A DNA stretch of 34,597 bases, taken from positions 1-34,597 of the forward strand of contig JAKBBA010000035.1 of the NCBI GenBank assembly GCA_021808665.1, written 5' to 3'. Source of the DNA: Actinomycetes bacterium (GTDB lineage Bacteria > Actinomycetota > Acidimicrobiia > Acidimicrobiales > Palsa-688). The notes beneath the pieces are model-generated. The model saw only the letters and a program-made list of their open reading frames with translations. It was not told the origin of the DNA and did not search any database. Each line of letters opens with the position of its first letter. The stretch's first letter is position 1. The translations under genes and the position numbers were made by a program. Shown piece after piece: positions 16,844-24,833 of the stretch.

Positions 16844-17192
16844 TCGCTCCTACCGCAAGCCGCCCCGGAGAGGGACCTGAACGAAAACGGATACTGGGGT
16901 TCGTGCTCAAGGCAACAGTCCGCGATCCCCCGGACCCCGCACCAAGCTGACTACGAGTTTCACAACTCACAGAGCGGGCGGCGGCCGCGCCCGAAGCGGC
17001 CCCACCAGCACTCCATCAACCCAAGGTGACCGCCAGGCCATACCAGCCCATTGCCGAAGAGCTGGGATTAGTAGGACCCGATCGAGCGCCGGCAGTTCGG
17101 TGGAATACACCAACTGCACCAAAACTGCACCATCCACCGGGAAGCCAGGGGCCCGCTTCACCCCCTGACAAGGTAAAAGTGCTGGTCATGCT
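16844..17192. other. Non-coding right end of the tRNA-flanked element
   Basis: I recognise no gene here. It contains AACTGCACCA twice with an 11-base period (17112-17121 and 17123-17132), the kind of short direct repeat that serves as an integrase arm-binding site near an attachment site. The left part may be the former 5' flank of the IS110 element. Confidence 0.45.
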
Positions 17193-17236
17193 AGAGCCCG
17201 AGATCGGATTCGAACCGATGACCTGACGCTTACAAG
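17193..17236 (-). repeat. attR-like direct repeat within intact tRNA-Thr
   Basis: Identical to 14669-14712. It covers the tRNA 3' half from the anticodon loop through the discriminator and two further bases. This copy is joined to the full 5' half, so the tRNA is regenerated at this end of the element. Confidence 0.88.
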
Positions 17237-17268
17237 GCGCCTGCTCTGACCAGCTGAGCTACTCGGGC
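17195..17268 (-). tRNA. tRNA-Thr (anticodon TGT)
   Basis: The reverse strand folds as a full cloverleaf: acceptor GCCCGAG with CTCGGGC, D arm GCTC...GAGC, anticodon stem GGCGC with GCGTC (one G-T pair) and loop CTTGTAA giving anticodon TGT (UGU, Thr), and T arm ATCGG-TTCGAAT-CCGAT. CCA is not encoded. It is the integration site of the element to its left, which begins at its 3' end. Confidence 0.95.
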
Positions 17269-17280
17269 GGCTGGAAGAAA

Positions 17281-17772
17281 CTATCGCAGTTTGGGGATGG
17301 TGCGCTTGTGGATCGCCGTGGCCGTGTAGTCCTTGCGGGGACCTCTCACCTGCCAGGTCTCCTCGTAGCAGCCTTCGGAGTGGACGGTGAACGCTATAAA
17401 GTAGACGTCGTCCCCGCAGTAGTGGCGCTCCTCGCAATCCTCGAAGCGCAAGTCGACGTCGACGAAGTGACGGCCGTCTGGGAACCTCAGAGCCGCCCCG
17501 CCGGCCTCGGCGGCGGTCACGACGAGGAGCCGTCCGCAGGAGACGTCCCGCCCGTGCCAGCGAAGAGTGCCGACTTCGCGGTAGTAGGCGCAGGACGGAG
17601 CCGGTGGCGGCGTAGCGTCTACAGATGCGCAGGGCTGGTCCCCTACCGCTGCCGACCCGGCGAAGGACCCCGACCCGGCGAAAAGCCCTATCTGACCAGA
17701 GAGTTGATCGTCGATACGCCGCTCGACACTCCACGAGCCGAGCAGGTAGCTGAGCGTATCGGGAACCTTCAC
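17281..17772 (-). CDS. DUF6314-family protein
   Basis: A 163-residue protein matching the DUF6314 pattern: YLLGSWSVERRIDDQLSGQIGLFAGSGSF at the N-terminus, YYREVGTLRWHG in the middle, and FPDGRHFVDVDL, HYCGDDVYFIAFTVHSEGCYEETWQVRGPRKDYTATAIHKR at the end. The fold resembles a lipocalin or calycin-like barrel, but no activity is established. The start at ATG 17772 fits the family. It follows the tRNA by twelve bases and is transcribed in the same direction; BioY diverges 142 bases away. Confidence 0.78.
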   Translation of the reverse strand: MKVPDTLSYLLGSWSVERRIDDQLSGQIGLFAGSGSFAGSAAVGDQPCASVDATPPPAPSCAYYREVGTLRWHGRDVSCGRLLVVTAAEAGGAALRFPDGRHFVDVDLRFEDCEERHYCGDDVYFIAFTVHSEGCYEETWQVRGPRKDYTATAIHKRTIPKLR

Positions 17773-17914
17773 GCTCTCATTCTGCCTGCCAGGCAGATAA
17801 CGGGCTGCCGGCCGGGCGGGCCTCGGGAAGCTGATGACCGGCGGTGGCGACTAAGGTCCACGTTTTCGTTGGCGCAGCCACGGCGGAGCGTCCGATCGGA
17901 AGCGAGGAGTTAAC

Positions 17915-18505
17915 TTGTCGAACACCGTATCCTTTCAGCGTCCGAGGCCCACGGTCTTGGCTGACCTGATCTCGGACTCTCTGCTCAAAGACGCTGCGCT
18001 CGTCGCAGGAGCAGCGGGTCTCGTCGGGTTGCTGGCGCAGGTGTCCGTGCACCTGTCTTTCACTCCGGTTCCGATCACCGGCCAGACCCTGGCGGTCCTT
18101 TTGTGCGGAACTGCGCTCGGTCTGCGCCGGGCGGCGGCTGCGCTTTTGTTGTACGGCGTAGCCGGGCTCGTCGGCGTCCCCTGGTTCGCCGGTCACGCCG
18201 CAGGCTACGTGGGGGCGTCGTTCGGCTACGTCGTCGGCTTCGTCCTCGCCGGGTCGCTGTGCGGCTTTCTCGCCGAGCGGCGAGCCGACCGCTCGGTGTG
18301 GCGCTCCGTTCCGGCGATGCTGGCAGGCGAGATCGTCATGTACGCGGTAGGCGTGACGTGGCTTAGCTTCGACCTGCACGTCGGGGCTGCAAGGGCCATC
18401 GCCCTTGGCTTGACCCCGTTCTTGGCTGGGGACGCCATCAAGGCTGCCCTCGCCGCAGTGGCGCTACCCGCTGCGTGGAAGCTGACCGGGACCCGCAGGG
18501 GCTGA
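17915..18505 (+). CDS. bioY: Biotin transporter substrate-binding subunit BioY
   Basis: A 196-residue integral membrane protein with about six hydrophobic segments, the S component of an ECF-type biotin transporter. The first characteristic block is QVSVHLSFTPVPITGQTLAVLLCGTALGLRRAAAALLLY, followed by GLVGVPWFAGHAAGYVGASFGYVVGFVLAG with the BioY glycine pattern, and later LTPFLAGDAIKAALAAVALP. The start is a TTG at 17915, supported by GAGGAG six bases upstream. No BioM, BioN or BirA gene is in the window, so it may work with a shared energising module or alone. Confidence 0.93.
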   Translation: MSNTVSFQRPRPTVLADLISDSLLKDAALVAGAAGLVGLLAQVSVHLSFTPVPITGQTLAVLLCGTALGLRRAAAALLLYGVAGLVGVPWFAGHAAGYVGASFGYVVGFVLAGSLCGFLAERRADRSVWRSVPAMLAGEIVMYAVGVTWLSFDLHVGAARAIALGLTPFLAGDAIKAALAAVALPAAWKLTGTRRG

Positions 18506-18507
18506 CC

Positions 18508-18549
18508 GGGCACGCAGGACCGGGCACTCAGGACTGGGCTCGTAGGGCG
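18508..18549. repeat. Degenerate 14-bp tandem repeat between convergent genes
   Basis: Three units begin at 18508, 18522 and 18536: GGGCACGCAGGACC, GGGCACTCAGGACT and a diverged GGGCTCGTAGGGCG. GCTGACCGGG also occurs twice just before (18481 and 18501), and CCGCTGCGAGG twice just after. The tract fills the gap between bioY and the phosphatase and may be a decayed repeat array or serve termination. Confidence 0.6.
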
Positions 18550-18613
18550 CCGCTGCGAGGACTGGGCCGCTGCGAGGCGGGCGTTCACCGAGGACCGCCG
18601 GGGCGTGCCCAGC

Positions 18614-19390
18614 TCAGATTTCTTCGAGGTGGGCGGTGTCGTTGAAGTTCCGCAGAAACCAGCGCTCCTGGGTAACCAGCAGTTCTGTGATCGACCCGTT
18701 CTCAGCCCCGGAGAAAGACATGGGCTTCGCTCCTACCGCTTGCGCCGCGATCCGCCCGATCACCCCTCCGTGGGTGAACGCGGCGACGAGACTGTCGGGG
18801 TGCGCTGATGCTATGCGCCCTATGCCCGCCCGGATCCTGGAGATGAACACGTCGTCGGGCTCCGCTCCCGGCACGACGTCCCATCGTCCCTCTGTCATCA
18901 GACGGTCGACGATCGGGCCGCCCTCCCGCAGCCGAAGACGGTAGACGCCGCCCTCCCATTCGCCGAGAAACACTTCGCGAAGGTCGGCTTCGACTACAGG
19001 CTTGAGTCCGAGCGCTTCGCACAGGGGGGCCGCGGTCTGCGCAGTACGGCGCAGGTTGGTCACGTACACCGCCGAGATCTTCTCGCCGCGACGGCGCCGG
19101 CTGAGCCGCTCAGCCACCTTTGCGGCCTGCAACTCTCCTTGGGGGTGCAGCTCCGGGTCGCCGTGACCGTCGACGAGAGGGAAAGGCCTGTCGGCTCTGG
19201 CCGGCACCGACTCCCCGTGTCTCACCAGCAAGATCGTGGTCGCTCCAGGGGGCCGCTCGAAGCGGAACTGACGAACCTCCGCCTGGTCGTCTCCTCTCCC
19301 AGCGGCGGCGGATGATTCCATAGACGGCATCGGAGCGCTCGTCACCGGCTGGTGATCCGGGGCTCCGGGAACGGCTGGCGAGTCGGTCAC
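18614..19390 (-). CDS. Histidine phosphatase-family protein
   Basis: About 258 residues with a histidine-phosphatase (phosphoglycerate-mutase-like) domain. The catalytic RHG motif is in TTILLVRHGES, followed by the Arg in YVTNLRRTAQTAAPLCEALG, the acid in LREVFLGEWEGG and the second His in VAAFTHGGVIGRIAAQ. The substrate is unknown; the family includes phosphatases of small phosphometabolites. The N-terminal 50 residues are Pro/Ala/Ser-rich and weakly conserved, so the GTG at 19390 is provisional (GTG 19408 and ATG 19330 or 19321 are alternatives). It lies about 107 bases after rlmB on the same strand. Confidence 0.88.
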   Translation of the reverse strand: MTDSPAVPGAPDHQPVTSAPMPSMESSAAAGRGDDQAEVRQFRFERPPGATTILLVRHGESVPARADRPFPLVDGHGDPELHPQGELQAAKVAERLSRRRRGEKISAVYVTNLRRTAQTAAPLCEALGLKPVVEADLREVFLGEWEGGVYRLRLREGGPIVDRLMTEGRWDVVPGAEPDDVFISRIRAGIGRIASAHPDSLVAAFTHGGVIGRIAAQAVGAKPMSFSGAENGSITELLVTQERWFLRNFNDTAHLEEI

Positions 19391-19497
19391 CGGGACATCG
19401 TAGGCCACGTCGAACCCCCGCCGGCTGGGCGCGCCCCTGGCGCATGCAGGCTCGGCGCGCCCCGAGGGCACAAAGCAAGCTCGTCGTGACGGCGGGC

Positions 19498-20361
19498 TCA
19501 GAGCCGCCCGGCGCGCCTGCGGGCCACCTCGAAGCACGCCACCGCCGCCGCCACGGACACGTTGAGCGAGCCGAGGGGACCTTGCAGGGGGATCGACGCG
19601 ACTATCCCGCATCGCGCGACGGTCAGAGGCGAAAGCCCGGCTCCTTCCGCGCCTAGCACCAAGGCGAGCGGCTCATCGGCCACGGCCAGGTCCCATATCC
19701 CAGCCGGCCCGGAAGCGTCGAGGCCGACAGTCCAGATCCCGGCTTTTTCGAGCTGGCGGACGGCGGCCGGCACGCCGGCGACGGTGGCGATCCTCAGATG
19801 CTCCGCAGCGCCCGCCGCTGCTTTCAGCGCCGCCGGGCCTAGCCGGGCGGAACGATGCCTGGGCAAGACAAGGCCTGTCACGCCCGAACCGAGGCAGCTA
19901 CGCATGATCGCCCCAAGGTTGTGGGGGTCGGTGACGCCGTCGAGGACGACCAGGAACGGCGCCGGAGCGCCGGGGGTCCGCTCTACCAGGGAACCCAGCT
20001 GGACTTCGCTGAGAGGTTCCGCCAGGGCAACCACCCCCTGGGGGGCGTCGCTCGCGGCGACACGGTCGAGCTCGTGTCGCTCCACGTGGCGAACCAAGAT
20101 CCGGCCGTCGCCACCAGGCGAGGTTGGATAGCGGACCTGGGAGCACATCGACGCTATCTCGGACAGCTGCTTGGAATGCCCGGTCGGGTCTGCGATCATC
20201 ACCGACCTGACGCGACGCCGCCCCGCCGAGATCAGCTCCCGGACAGCGTGGATGCCCTCGACCTGCTCACCTCCGATCCCAGGCCGCTCACCGTCCTGTC
20301 CCGGACTGCGTCGCGGTCCAGGCTGGGAGCCGGGACGGGAACGTCGGGCTGGGGTGTTCAC
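19498..20361 (-). CDS. rlmB: RlmB/TrmH-family RNA 2'-O-methyltransferase
   Basis: A 287-residue SPOUT-class methyltransferase; the family methylates the ribose of G2251 in 23S rRNA or other RNA guanosines. After a basic Pro-rich leader, the N-terminal substrate-binding part reads GIHAVRELISAGRRRVRSVMIA. The catalytic domain has motif 1 (LVVLDGVTDPHNLGAIMRS), motif 2 (LALVLGAEGAGLS) and motif 3 (IPLQGPLGSLNVSVAAAV), which form the deep trefoil knot and bind S-adenosylmethionine. The GTG start at 20361 overlaps the ispF stop by four bases (GTGA), which explains the choice and implies coupling. Clustering with ispD-ispF is as in mycobacteria, except that cysS is missing. Confidence 0.9.
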   Translation of the reverse strand: MNTPARRSRPGSQPGPRRSPGQDGERPGIGGEQVEGIHAVRELISAGRRRVRSVMIADPTGHSKQLSEIASMCSQVRYPTSPGGDGRILVRHVERHELDRVAASDAPQGVVALAEPLSEVQLGSLVERTPGAPAPFLVVLDGVTDPHNLGAIMRSCLGSGVTGLVLPRHRSARLGPAALKAAAGAAEHLRIATVAGVPAAVRQLEKAGIWTVGLDASGPAGIWDLAVADEPLALVLGAEGAGLSPLTVARCGIVASIPLQGPLGSLNVSVAAAVACFEVARRRAGRL

Positions 20362-20858
20362 TGGAGGACGACCAAAGCGACAGCGAAGCACGCTATGCCC
20401 TCGCGCCTGCCGAGCGCGCCCATCGCCTCCGCTCGCTTGGCTTTCACACTCGCCGGCGCTCCGAGAACTTCCGACAGGCGCTCGCACATCTCCTCCCGGT
20501 ACGGGGCGATCTTGGGTGCTTCCGTGATGACGGTTGCGTCCACGTTGCCGATCGAGAACTGCGACGACACGTCGGCCACGACACGGGCGAGGAGCACCAT
20601 GCTGTCCATGCCCGACAGCTGCGGGTCGCTGTCGGGGAACAAAGTCCCGATGTCACCTTTCCCCGTCGCTCCCAATAGCGCGTCAGCCACGGCGTGCGCT
20701 ACCACGTCGGCGTCGCTGTGACCGGCGAGGCCCGGTCCGGGTAGTACGACACCAGCGAGGACGAGACGCCGCGACGGGTCGTCGCTGAAGGGGTGAATGT
20801 CGAAACCCTGCCCGACCCTGGGCAGGTTCAACTCCGGCCCGTTTCGACGATGCGACAC
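20358..20858 (-). CDS. ispF: 2-C-methyl-D-erythritol 2,4-cyclodiphosphate synthase
   Basis: A 166-residue trimeric MEP-pathway enzyme that cyclises CDP-methylerythritol 2-phosphate to MEcPP. The metal-binding Asp and His are in RVGQGFDIHPF (about residues 20 and 22), with a third ligand near HSDADVVAHAVADALLGA; the substrate loop is GDIGTLFPDSDPQLSGMDS. The C-terminal VKAKRAEAMGALGRREGIACFAVALV is typical. It starts at a GTG four bases after the ispD stop and overlaps the rlmB start, so the trio is one operon. The order ispD-ispF is the usual one. Confidence 0.95.
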   Translation of the reverse strand: MSHRRNGPELNLPRVGQGFDIHPFSDDPSRRLVLAGVVLPGPGLAGHSDADVVAHAVADALLGATGKGDIGTLFPDSDPQLSGMDSMVLLARVVADVSSQFSIGNVDATVITEAPKIAPYREEMCERLSEVLGAPASVKAKRAEAMGALGRREGIACFAVALVVLQ

Positions 20859-20862
20859 TGCT

Positions 20863-21525
20863 TCACCCCGGGAGCGTCCCCGCCCGGCGGGCGGCTATCA
20901 GCGCTTCCGCGACGACAAGGTCGCTGGGCGAGGTGATCTTCAAGTTATCCGGCGAGCCGTCGACCAGCTCCACCAGCCCGCCGGCCGTCTCCACCAGCGC
21001 GGCGTCGTCAGTGGCCTGGGCCTGCGTCGAGTGCACCTTTCTGAGCAGCTCCGCTCGGAAACCTTGCGGGGTCTGAACAGCGACGAGCTTGGAGCGGTCC
21101 AGGGTCACAAGCCGCCCCGCGTCGACGACCTGCTTGACAGTGTCCGACAACGCAACGGCTGGGATCGCAGCATCAGCCCCCGCCTCTAGGGCGGCTATGA
21201 CTTGCCTCCACAGGGCCGCGTTCGACAGCGGCCTGGCCGCATCGTGAACCAGGATCAGCCGGGTGTCGACGGGAACCGCCGCGAGACCTCGCCGTACCGA
21301 GTCCGAGCGGGTCGCGCCGCCTGCCACCACACGATCAGCAGAGCCTTCGAACGTCGACGCTTCGGACGCGCCCGCAGGCACGACCAGGACGACTCCTGCG
21401 CACACCTCGCGGGCCACGTCCAGGGACCAATCCACGACGCGCCGCCCTGCGAGCTCGGCGAACTGCTTGGCGGCACCGAAACGCCTGCCGTCCCCCGCCG
21501 CTACCACCACCGCCCAGGGTTCCAA
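20863..21525 (-). CDS. ispD: 2-C-methyl-D-erythritol 4-phosphate cytidylyltransferase
   Basis: About 220 residues; it couples CTP to MEP to form CDP-ME. The N-terminal nucleotide signature is AVVVAAGDGRRFGAAKQFAELAG, followed by ILVHDAARPLSN, IPAVALSDTVKQV and QTPQGFRAELL, with D-D-AALVE near the end (residues in TDDAALVETAG). The frame is open upstream into proS, but the start is taken as a TTG at 21525, twelve bases after the proS stop, because family similarity begins there and no ATG or GTG precedes it properly. It is followed by ispF after four bases. Confidence 0.93.
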   Translation of the reverse strand: MEPWAVVVAAGDGRRFGAAKQFAELAGRRVVDWSLDVAREVCAGVVLVVPAGASEASTFEGSADRVVAGGATRSDSVRRGLAAVPVDTRLILVHDAARPLSNAALWRQVIAALEAGADAAIPAVALSDTVKQVVDAGRLVTLDRSKLVAVQTPQGFRAELLRKVHSTQAQATDDAALVETAGGLVELVDGSPDNLKITSPSDLVVAEALIAARRAGTLPG

Positions 21526-21536
21526 GACCGGACCGC

Positions 21537-23333
21537 CTAGCCAGCCCTGCCGGCAGCGCCAACCCCAGAAGCGCCAGCCCCAGAGGAACCAGCGGCTGAG
21601 ACGGCGGCGGCGATCGCTTCCGGCGCGTCGGAGACGGCGACGTCGACGCGCGAACCGCTCCAACGGTCCCTCACCTCCACGACTCCGCTCGCGAGTCCCC
21701 GGCCGACGACGACCACGACGGGCATGCCGAGAAGCTCCGAGTCAGCGAACTTGACGCCGGCGGACGGTCCGACCCGGTCGTCGTAGAGCACGTTCAGCCC
21801 GCGCCGTTCGAGGTTCGAAGCCAGACGGTCCGCCTCTTCGTAGGGTTCGGATCCCTTGCCCGTGACGATGAGATGGACGTCGGCTGGTGCGACGGCAGCC
21901 GGCCAGCGCAGGCCCGCCTCGTCGGCGGTCTGCTCGGCTATCGCCGCTACCGCACGGGAGATCCCTATCCCATAGGAGCCCATGGTCACCGTCACCGGGC
22001 GGCCGTCGGGACCGGTCACCTCCAGACCGAAAGCTTGCGCGTACTTGCGGCCGAGTTGGAAGACGTGCCCAAGTTCGATCCCCCGTGCGATACGAAGCTC
22101 CCCGCCGCAGAGTCCGCAGCGGTCCCCGTTGCGCACCTCGACCGCCCCGACCTCCCCGTCGGGGTGGAAGTCGCGCCCTCTGACCACGTCGAGAGCATGC
22201 CGTCCGGGTTCGTTGGCGCCTGTCACCCAAGACGTCCCTTCGGAGACGAGCGGGTCGACCACGTAGCGGACCTCGAGCTTCGACATCACCTGCGGGCCGA
22301 TGTAACCGCGGACCAATCCTGGGACGCTTTCAAGGTCAGCGGGTTCGGCTGGGGCCACCTCGGCCGGCTCGAGCTGCGCGCCCAGGCGTTTCATGTCCAC
22401 CTCCCGGTCGCCGGGAACTCCCACGACCAGCAGCTCCCAGCGCTCCTCGCCCGGCCGGCGGGTCTTGACCACGACGTTCTTCAAGGTGTCGGCGGCGCTG
22501 AAGGCCCTTCCGAGGCTCATCGAGTTGAGCCGCTCTACGAGGGTGGCGATGGTCGGAGTGTCCGGCGTGTCGACCACGACGCTTGGCGGGTGCTCGGAGG
22601 CGTCGGCGGGACTGACCGCAAGCTCGACCGCCTCCGCGTTCGCGGCGTAATCGCAGCCGAGGCACGAGACGAACGTGTCCTCCCCGCTTTCGCAGGGGGC
22701 TATGAACTCCTCCGAGGCGGACCCTCCCATCGCACCCGACACGGCCGACACGATCCGGTAGTCGAGTCCGAGACGGCCGAAGATCCGCTCGTACGCGTCT
22801 CGCTGTGCCTTGTAGGACACTTCCAGGCCGGCGTCGTCTATATCGAAGGTGTAGGCGTCCTTCATGAGGAACTCGCGGCCGCGCAGCACACCAGCTCTCG
22901 GCCGCGCCTCGTCGCGGTACTTCGTCTGGATCTGGTAGAGGGCCAAGGGGAGGTCCTTGTAAGACGAGCACTCACCTTTGACCATCAGCGTGAAAAGCTC
23001 CTCGTGGGTCGGTCCGAGAAGATAGTCCACGCCCCGGCGGTCCTTCAGCCGGAACAGCCCGTCGCCGTAATCCGCCCACCTTCCGCTGCGCTCGAAGATC
23101 TCCCTTGGAATCAACGCCGGGAGCAGCACCTCCTGCGCGCCGATCGCGTTCATCTCCTGTCTGACTACCTCCTCGACACGGCGCAGCACCGCGAGGCCTA
23201 GCGGCAGCCACGAGTAGATGCCCGGCGCCACCCGGCGCACGTAACCGCCGCGCAGCAGGAGCTTGTGACTGACAAGCTCGGCTTCGACCGGGTCGTCGCG
23301 GAGGGTCTGTACCAGCAGGGACGTCATACGCAT
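21537..23333 (-). CDS. proS: Prolyl-tRNA synthetase (bacterial type, with editing domain)
   Basis: A 598-residue class II aminoacyl-tRNA synthetase. The N-terminus reads [41 protein letters not shown], with motif 1 near [18 protein letters not shown] and motif 2 near [27 protein letters not shown]; motif 3 is [20 protein letters not shown]. Between them lies the bacterial YbaK-like insertion (about 230-400), which edits mischarged Ala-tRNA. The anticodon-binding domain ([20 protein letters not shown] to GLASGVVEV) ends in a Gly/Ala-rich tail. The start ATG 23333 fits MRMTSLL of relatives. Its position between carD and ispD is unusual. Confidence 0.96.
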   Translation of the reverse strand: MRMTSLLVQTLRDDPVEAELVSHKLLLRGGYVRRVAPGIYSWLPLGLAVLRRVEEVVRQEMNAIGAQEVLLPALIPREIFERSGRWADYGDGLFRLKDRRGVDYLLGPTHEELFTLMVKGECSSYKDLPLALYQIQTKYRDEARPRAGVLRGREFLMKDAYTFDIDDAGLEVSYKAQRDAYERIFGRLGLDYRIVSAVSGAMGGSASEEFIAPCESGEDTFVSCLGCDYAANAEAVELAVSPADASEHPPSVVVDTPDTPTIATLVERLNSMSLGRAFSAADTLKNVVVKTRRPGEERWELLVVGVPGDREVDMKRLGAQLEPAEVAPAEPADLESVPGLVRGYIGPQVMSKLEVRYVVDPLVSEGTSWVTGANEPGRHALDVVRGRDFHPDGEVGAVEVRNGDRCGLCGGELRIARGIELGHVFQLGRKYAQAFGLEVTGPDGRPVTVTMGSYGIGISRAVAAIAEQTADEAGLRWPAAVAPADVHLIVTGKGSEPYEEADRLASNLERRGLNVLYDDRVGPSAGVKFADSELLGMPVVVVVGRGLASGVVEVRDRWSGSRVDVAVSDAPEAIAAAVSAAGSSGAGASGVGAAGRAG

Positions 23334-23413
23334 CAGCACGGCCGCGACGCTACATGAAGCGCCGCACCCTCCCGGCGGTCACAGCAGCCTTCAGGTTGGC
23401 ACAGCCCTGCCAG

Positions 23414-23488
23414 GCTTAGGGCCTTCCCGGCAGCTTTGCCCCGGCTGCTTCGCTAGCAGCTTAGGGCGGCGCCTCCTCCAGCTTAGGG
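23414..23488. repeat. Three copies of GCTTAGGG downstream of carD
   Basis: GCTTAGGG occurs at 23414-23421, 23459-23466 and 23481-23488, the last overlapping the carD stop. A short hairpin (GCTGC/GCAGC) lies beside the middle copy. The function is unknown; it may be the terminator or processing region between carD and proS. Confidence 0.5.
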
Positions 23489-23962
23489 TAACGCCTCGTC
23501 GAGCTTCTGCTCGGCTTCGCTTTCACTCACGCCGATAGCGAACGTTAGCTCCGAGACGAGGATCTGACGGGCACGGCTGAGCATGCGCTTCTCCCCGGCG
23601 GATAGGCCTTTGTCCTTGTCGCGGTTGGAGAGGTTCCGCACGACCTCGGCCACCTGGTATATGTCTCCGGACTTGAGCTTCTCTACGTGGTTCTTGTAGC
23701 GGCGCGACCAGTTCGTGGGCATCCGGACGTCCTTCTTGCGCAGGACGGCGAACACCTCTTCGACTTCCTCGTCGTTGATCACCTCGCGCAGGCCGACCTC
23801 GTCGGTGCTGTCCGCTGGGACCATCAGCGTCAGGTCCCCGTAGGCGAGGCGGAGGATCAGGTATTCGGTCGTCTTGCCGAACGCCTCCCGAACTTCCCTG
23901 CGTTCCACGGTAGCCGCGCCGTGGTGCGGGTAGACGACCTTATCTCCAACATCGAAAGTCAT
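23483..23962 (-). CDS. carD: CarD-family transcription initiation regulator
   Basis: A 159-residue regulator that binds the RNA polymerase beta subunit and stabilises open complexes at rRNA and other promoters. The N-terminal CarD_TRCF Tudor-like domain is VGDKVVYPHHGAATVERREV (about 5-24). The C-terminal helical DNA-binding part has PTNWSRRYKNHVEKLKSGD; Trp85 is the minor-groove wedge, at the same position as Trp85 of M. tuberculosis CarD. The ATG at 23962 has GGAG upstream; the longer frame to 24202 has no similarity. It diverges from crp and precedes proS-ispD-ispF-rlmB. Confidence 0.96.
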   Translation of the reverse strand: MTFDVGDKVVYPHHGAATVERREVREAFGKTTEYLILRLAYGDLTLMVPADSTDEVGLREVINDEEVEEVFAVLRKKDVRMPTNWSRRYKNHVEKLKSGDIYQVAEVVRNLSNRDKDKGLSAGEKRMLSRARQILVSELTFAIGVSESEAEQKLDEALP

Positions 23963-24096
23963 GCGTCTCCAGACGAGAAAAGCCGTTCTCTGATCTCCCA
24001 GGATACCAGCGCAGCGGGCGACTCGGGGCGCACAGGGCGGGCTCACTACGGGAGCCCCGTTGCCGGAGCGTCCACAGCCAGGCGCCCGCGCCAGGC

Positions 24097-24110
24097 GGTT
24101 AGGGCTAACC
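24097..24110. promoter_or_regulatory. Palindrome over a possible -10 region of crp
   Basis: GGTTAG and CTAACC are perfect inverted arms around two bases. TAACCT at 24106-24111, about ten bases before the crp ATG, could be a -10 element, giving a very short leader. The palindrome could be an autoregulatory site; this is speculative and it does not match the Crp consensus TGTGA. Confidence 0.3.
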
Positions 24111-24121
24111 TCGTCAGGGCG

Positions 24122-24781
24122 ATGACCGACCTCGAGCTGTTGGGCCGATCCGAACTGTTCTCGGCTTTCGACGACACCACTTTGACGCGCCTGGCAGGAC
24201 ACGTCGACGTCGTCAATTGTAAACGTAATGCGGTCCTCTTCATGGAGGGCGACGACGCTTCGGATCTCTACGTAGTCGACAGCGGCCGTATCGGTCTCGG
24301 CAGGCGATCCCTCGACGGCAGGGAGTCGCTGATCGCTCTAACCGAACGCGGCGACGTGTTCGGGGAGATGCCGCTCTTCGACGACGGGCCCCGCTCGACT
24401 TCGGCTCGCGCTCTCGAACGGTCCAAGGTTCTCCGCATACCCTACGAGCCGGTCCGCTCGGCGTTGGACGCTTCGCCGGTGCTGCTTTGGAACGTGGTCC
24501 GCCTTTTGGTCCAGAGGCTACGTGCTACCGACTCGGACCTCGCCGACGCTGTGCTGCTCGACGTGACCGGCCGCACAGCGAAGCGCCTGCTGGAGATAGC
24601 CGGTGACAGTGTGGAGTTCGCGCTGCCGATCACCCAGGAGGAGCTCGCCGGGCTGGTCGGAGCGTCACGTGAGCGGGTAAACAAGTCGATAGCGGCTTTC
24701 ATCCGCCTCGGCTGGATCGAGCAGGTAGACCGCCGTTACAGGATCGTCTCCAGGGAACGATTGGAGCAACGCGCCCGCTGA
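24122..24781 (+). CDS. Crp/Fnr-family transcriptional regulator
   Basis: A 219-residue regulator with an N-terminal cyclic-nucleotide-binding barrel, a long dimer helix and a C-terminal winged helix. The phosphate-binding cassette is GEMPLFDDGPRSTSARA (about 81-97), with Glu82 and Arg91 in the positions that bind the cyclic phosphate and ribose, so cAMP binding is plausible, as for mycobacterial Crp. The recognition helix lies in TQEELAGLVGASRERVNKSIAAFIRLGWI (about 171-199). No Fe-S cysteines of Fnr are present. The ATG at 24122 fits relatives. It diverges from carD. Confidence 0.92.
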   Translation: MTDLELLGRSELFSAFDDTTLTRLAGHVDVVNCKRNAVLFMEGDDASDLYVVDSGRIGLGRRSLDGRESLIALTERGDVFGEMPLFDDGPRSTSARALERSKVLRIPYEPVRSALDASPVLLWNVVRLLVQRLRATDSDLADAVLLDVTGRTAKRLLEIAGDSVEFALPITQEELAGLVGASRERVNKSIAAFIRLGWIEQVDRRYRIVSRERLEQRAR

Positions 24782-24833
24782 CCTGCAACGCGCCCGCTGC
24801 CGGACTTTTCAGCTCACGAGCGCTTCGGTAGGC

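Noticed and set aside
17773..17914. Riboswitch or BirA operator upstream of bioY
   Set aside because: No recognisable biotin operator palindrome or conserved riboswitch core was seen.
18481..18600. CRISPR array
   Set aside because: The repeats are short, degenerate and in direct tandem without spacers; no cas gene is present anywhere in the window.
21873..23201. A 442-residue open frame opposite proS
   Set aside because: It is the shadow of proS, which has all class II motifs.
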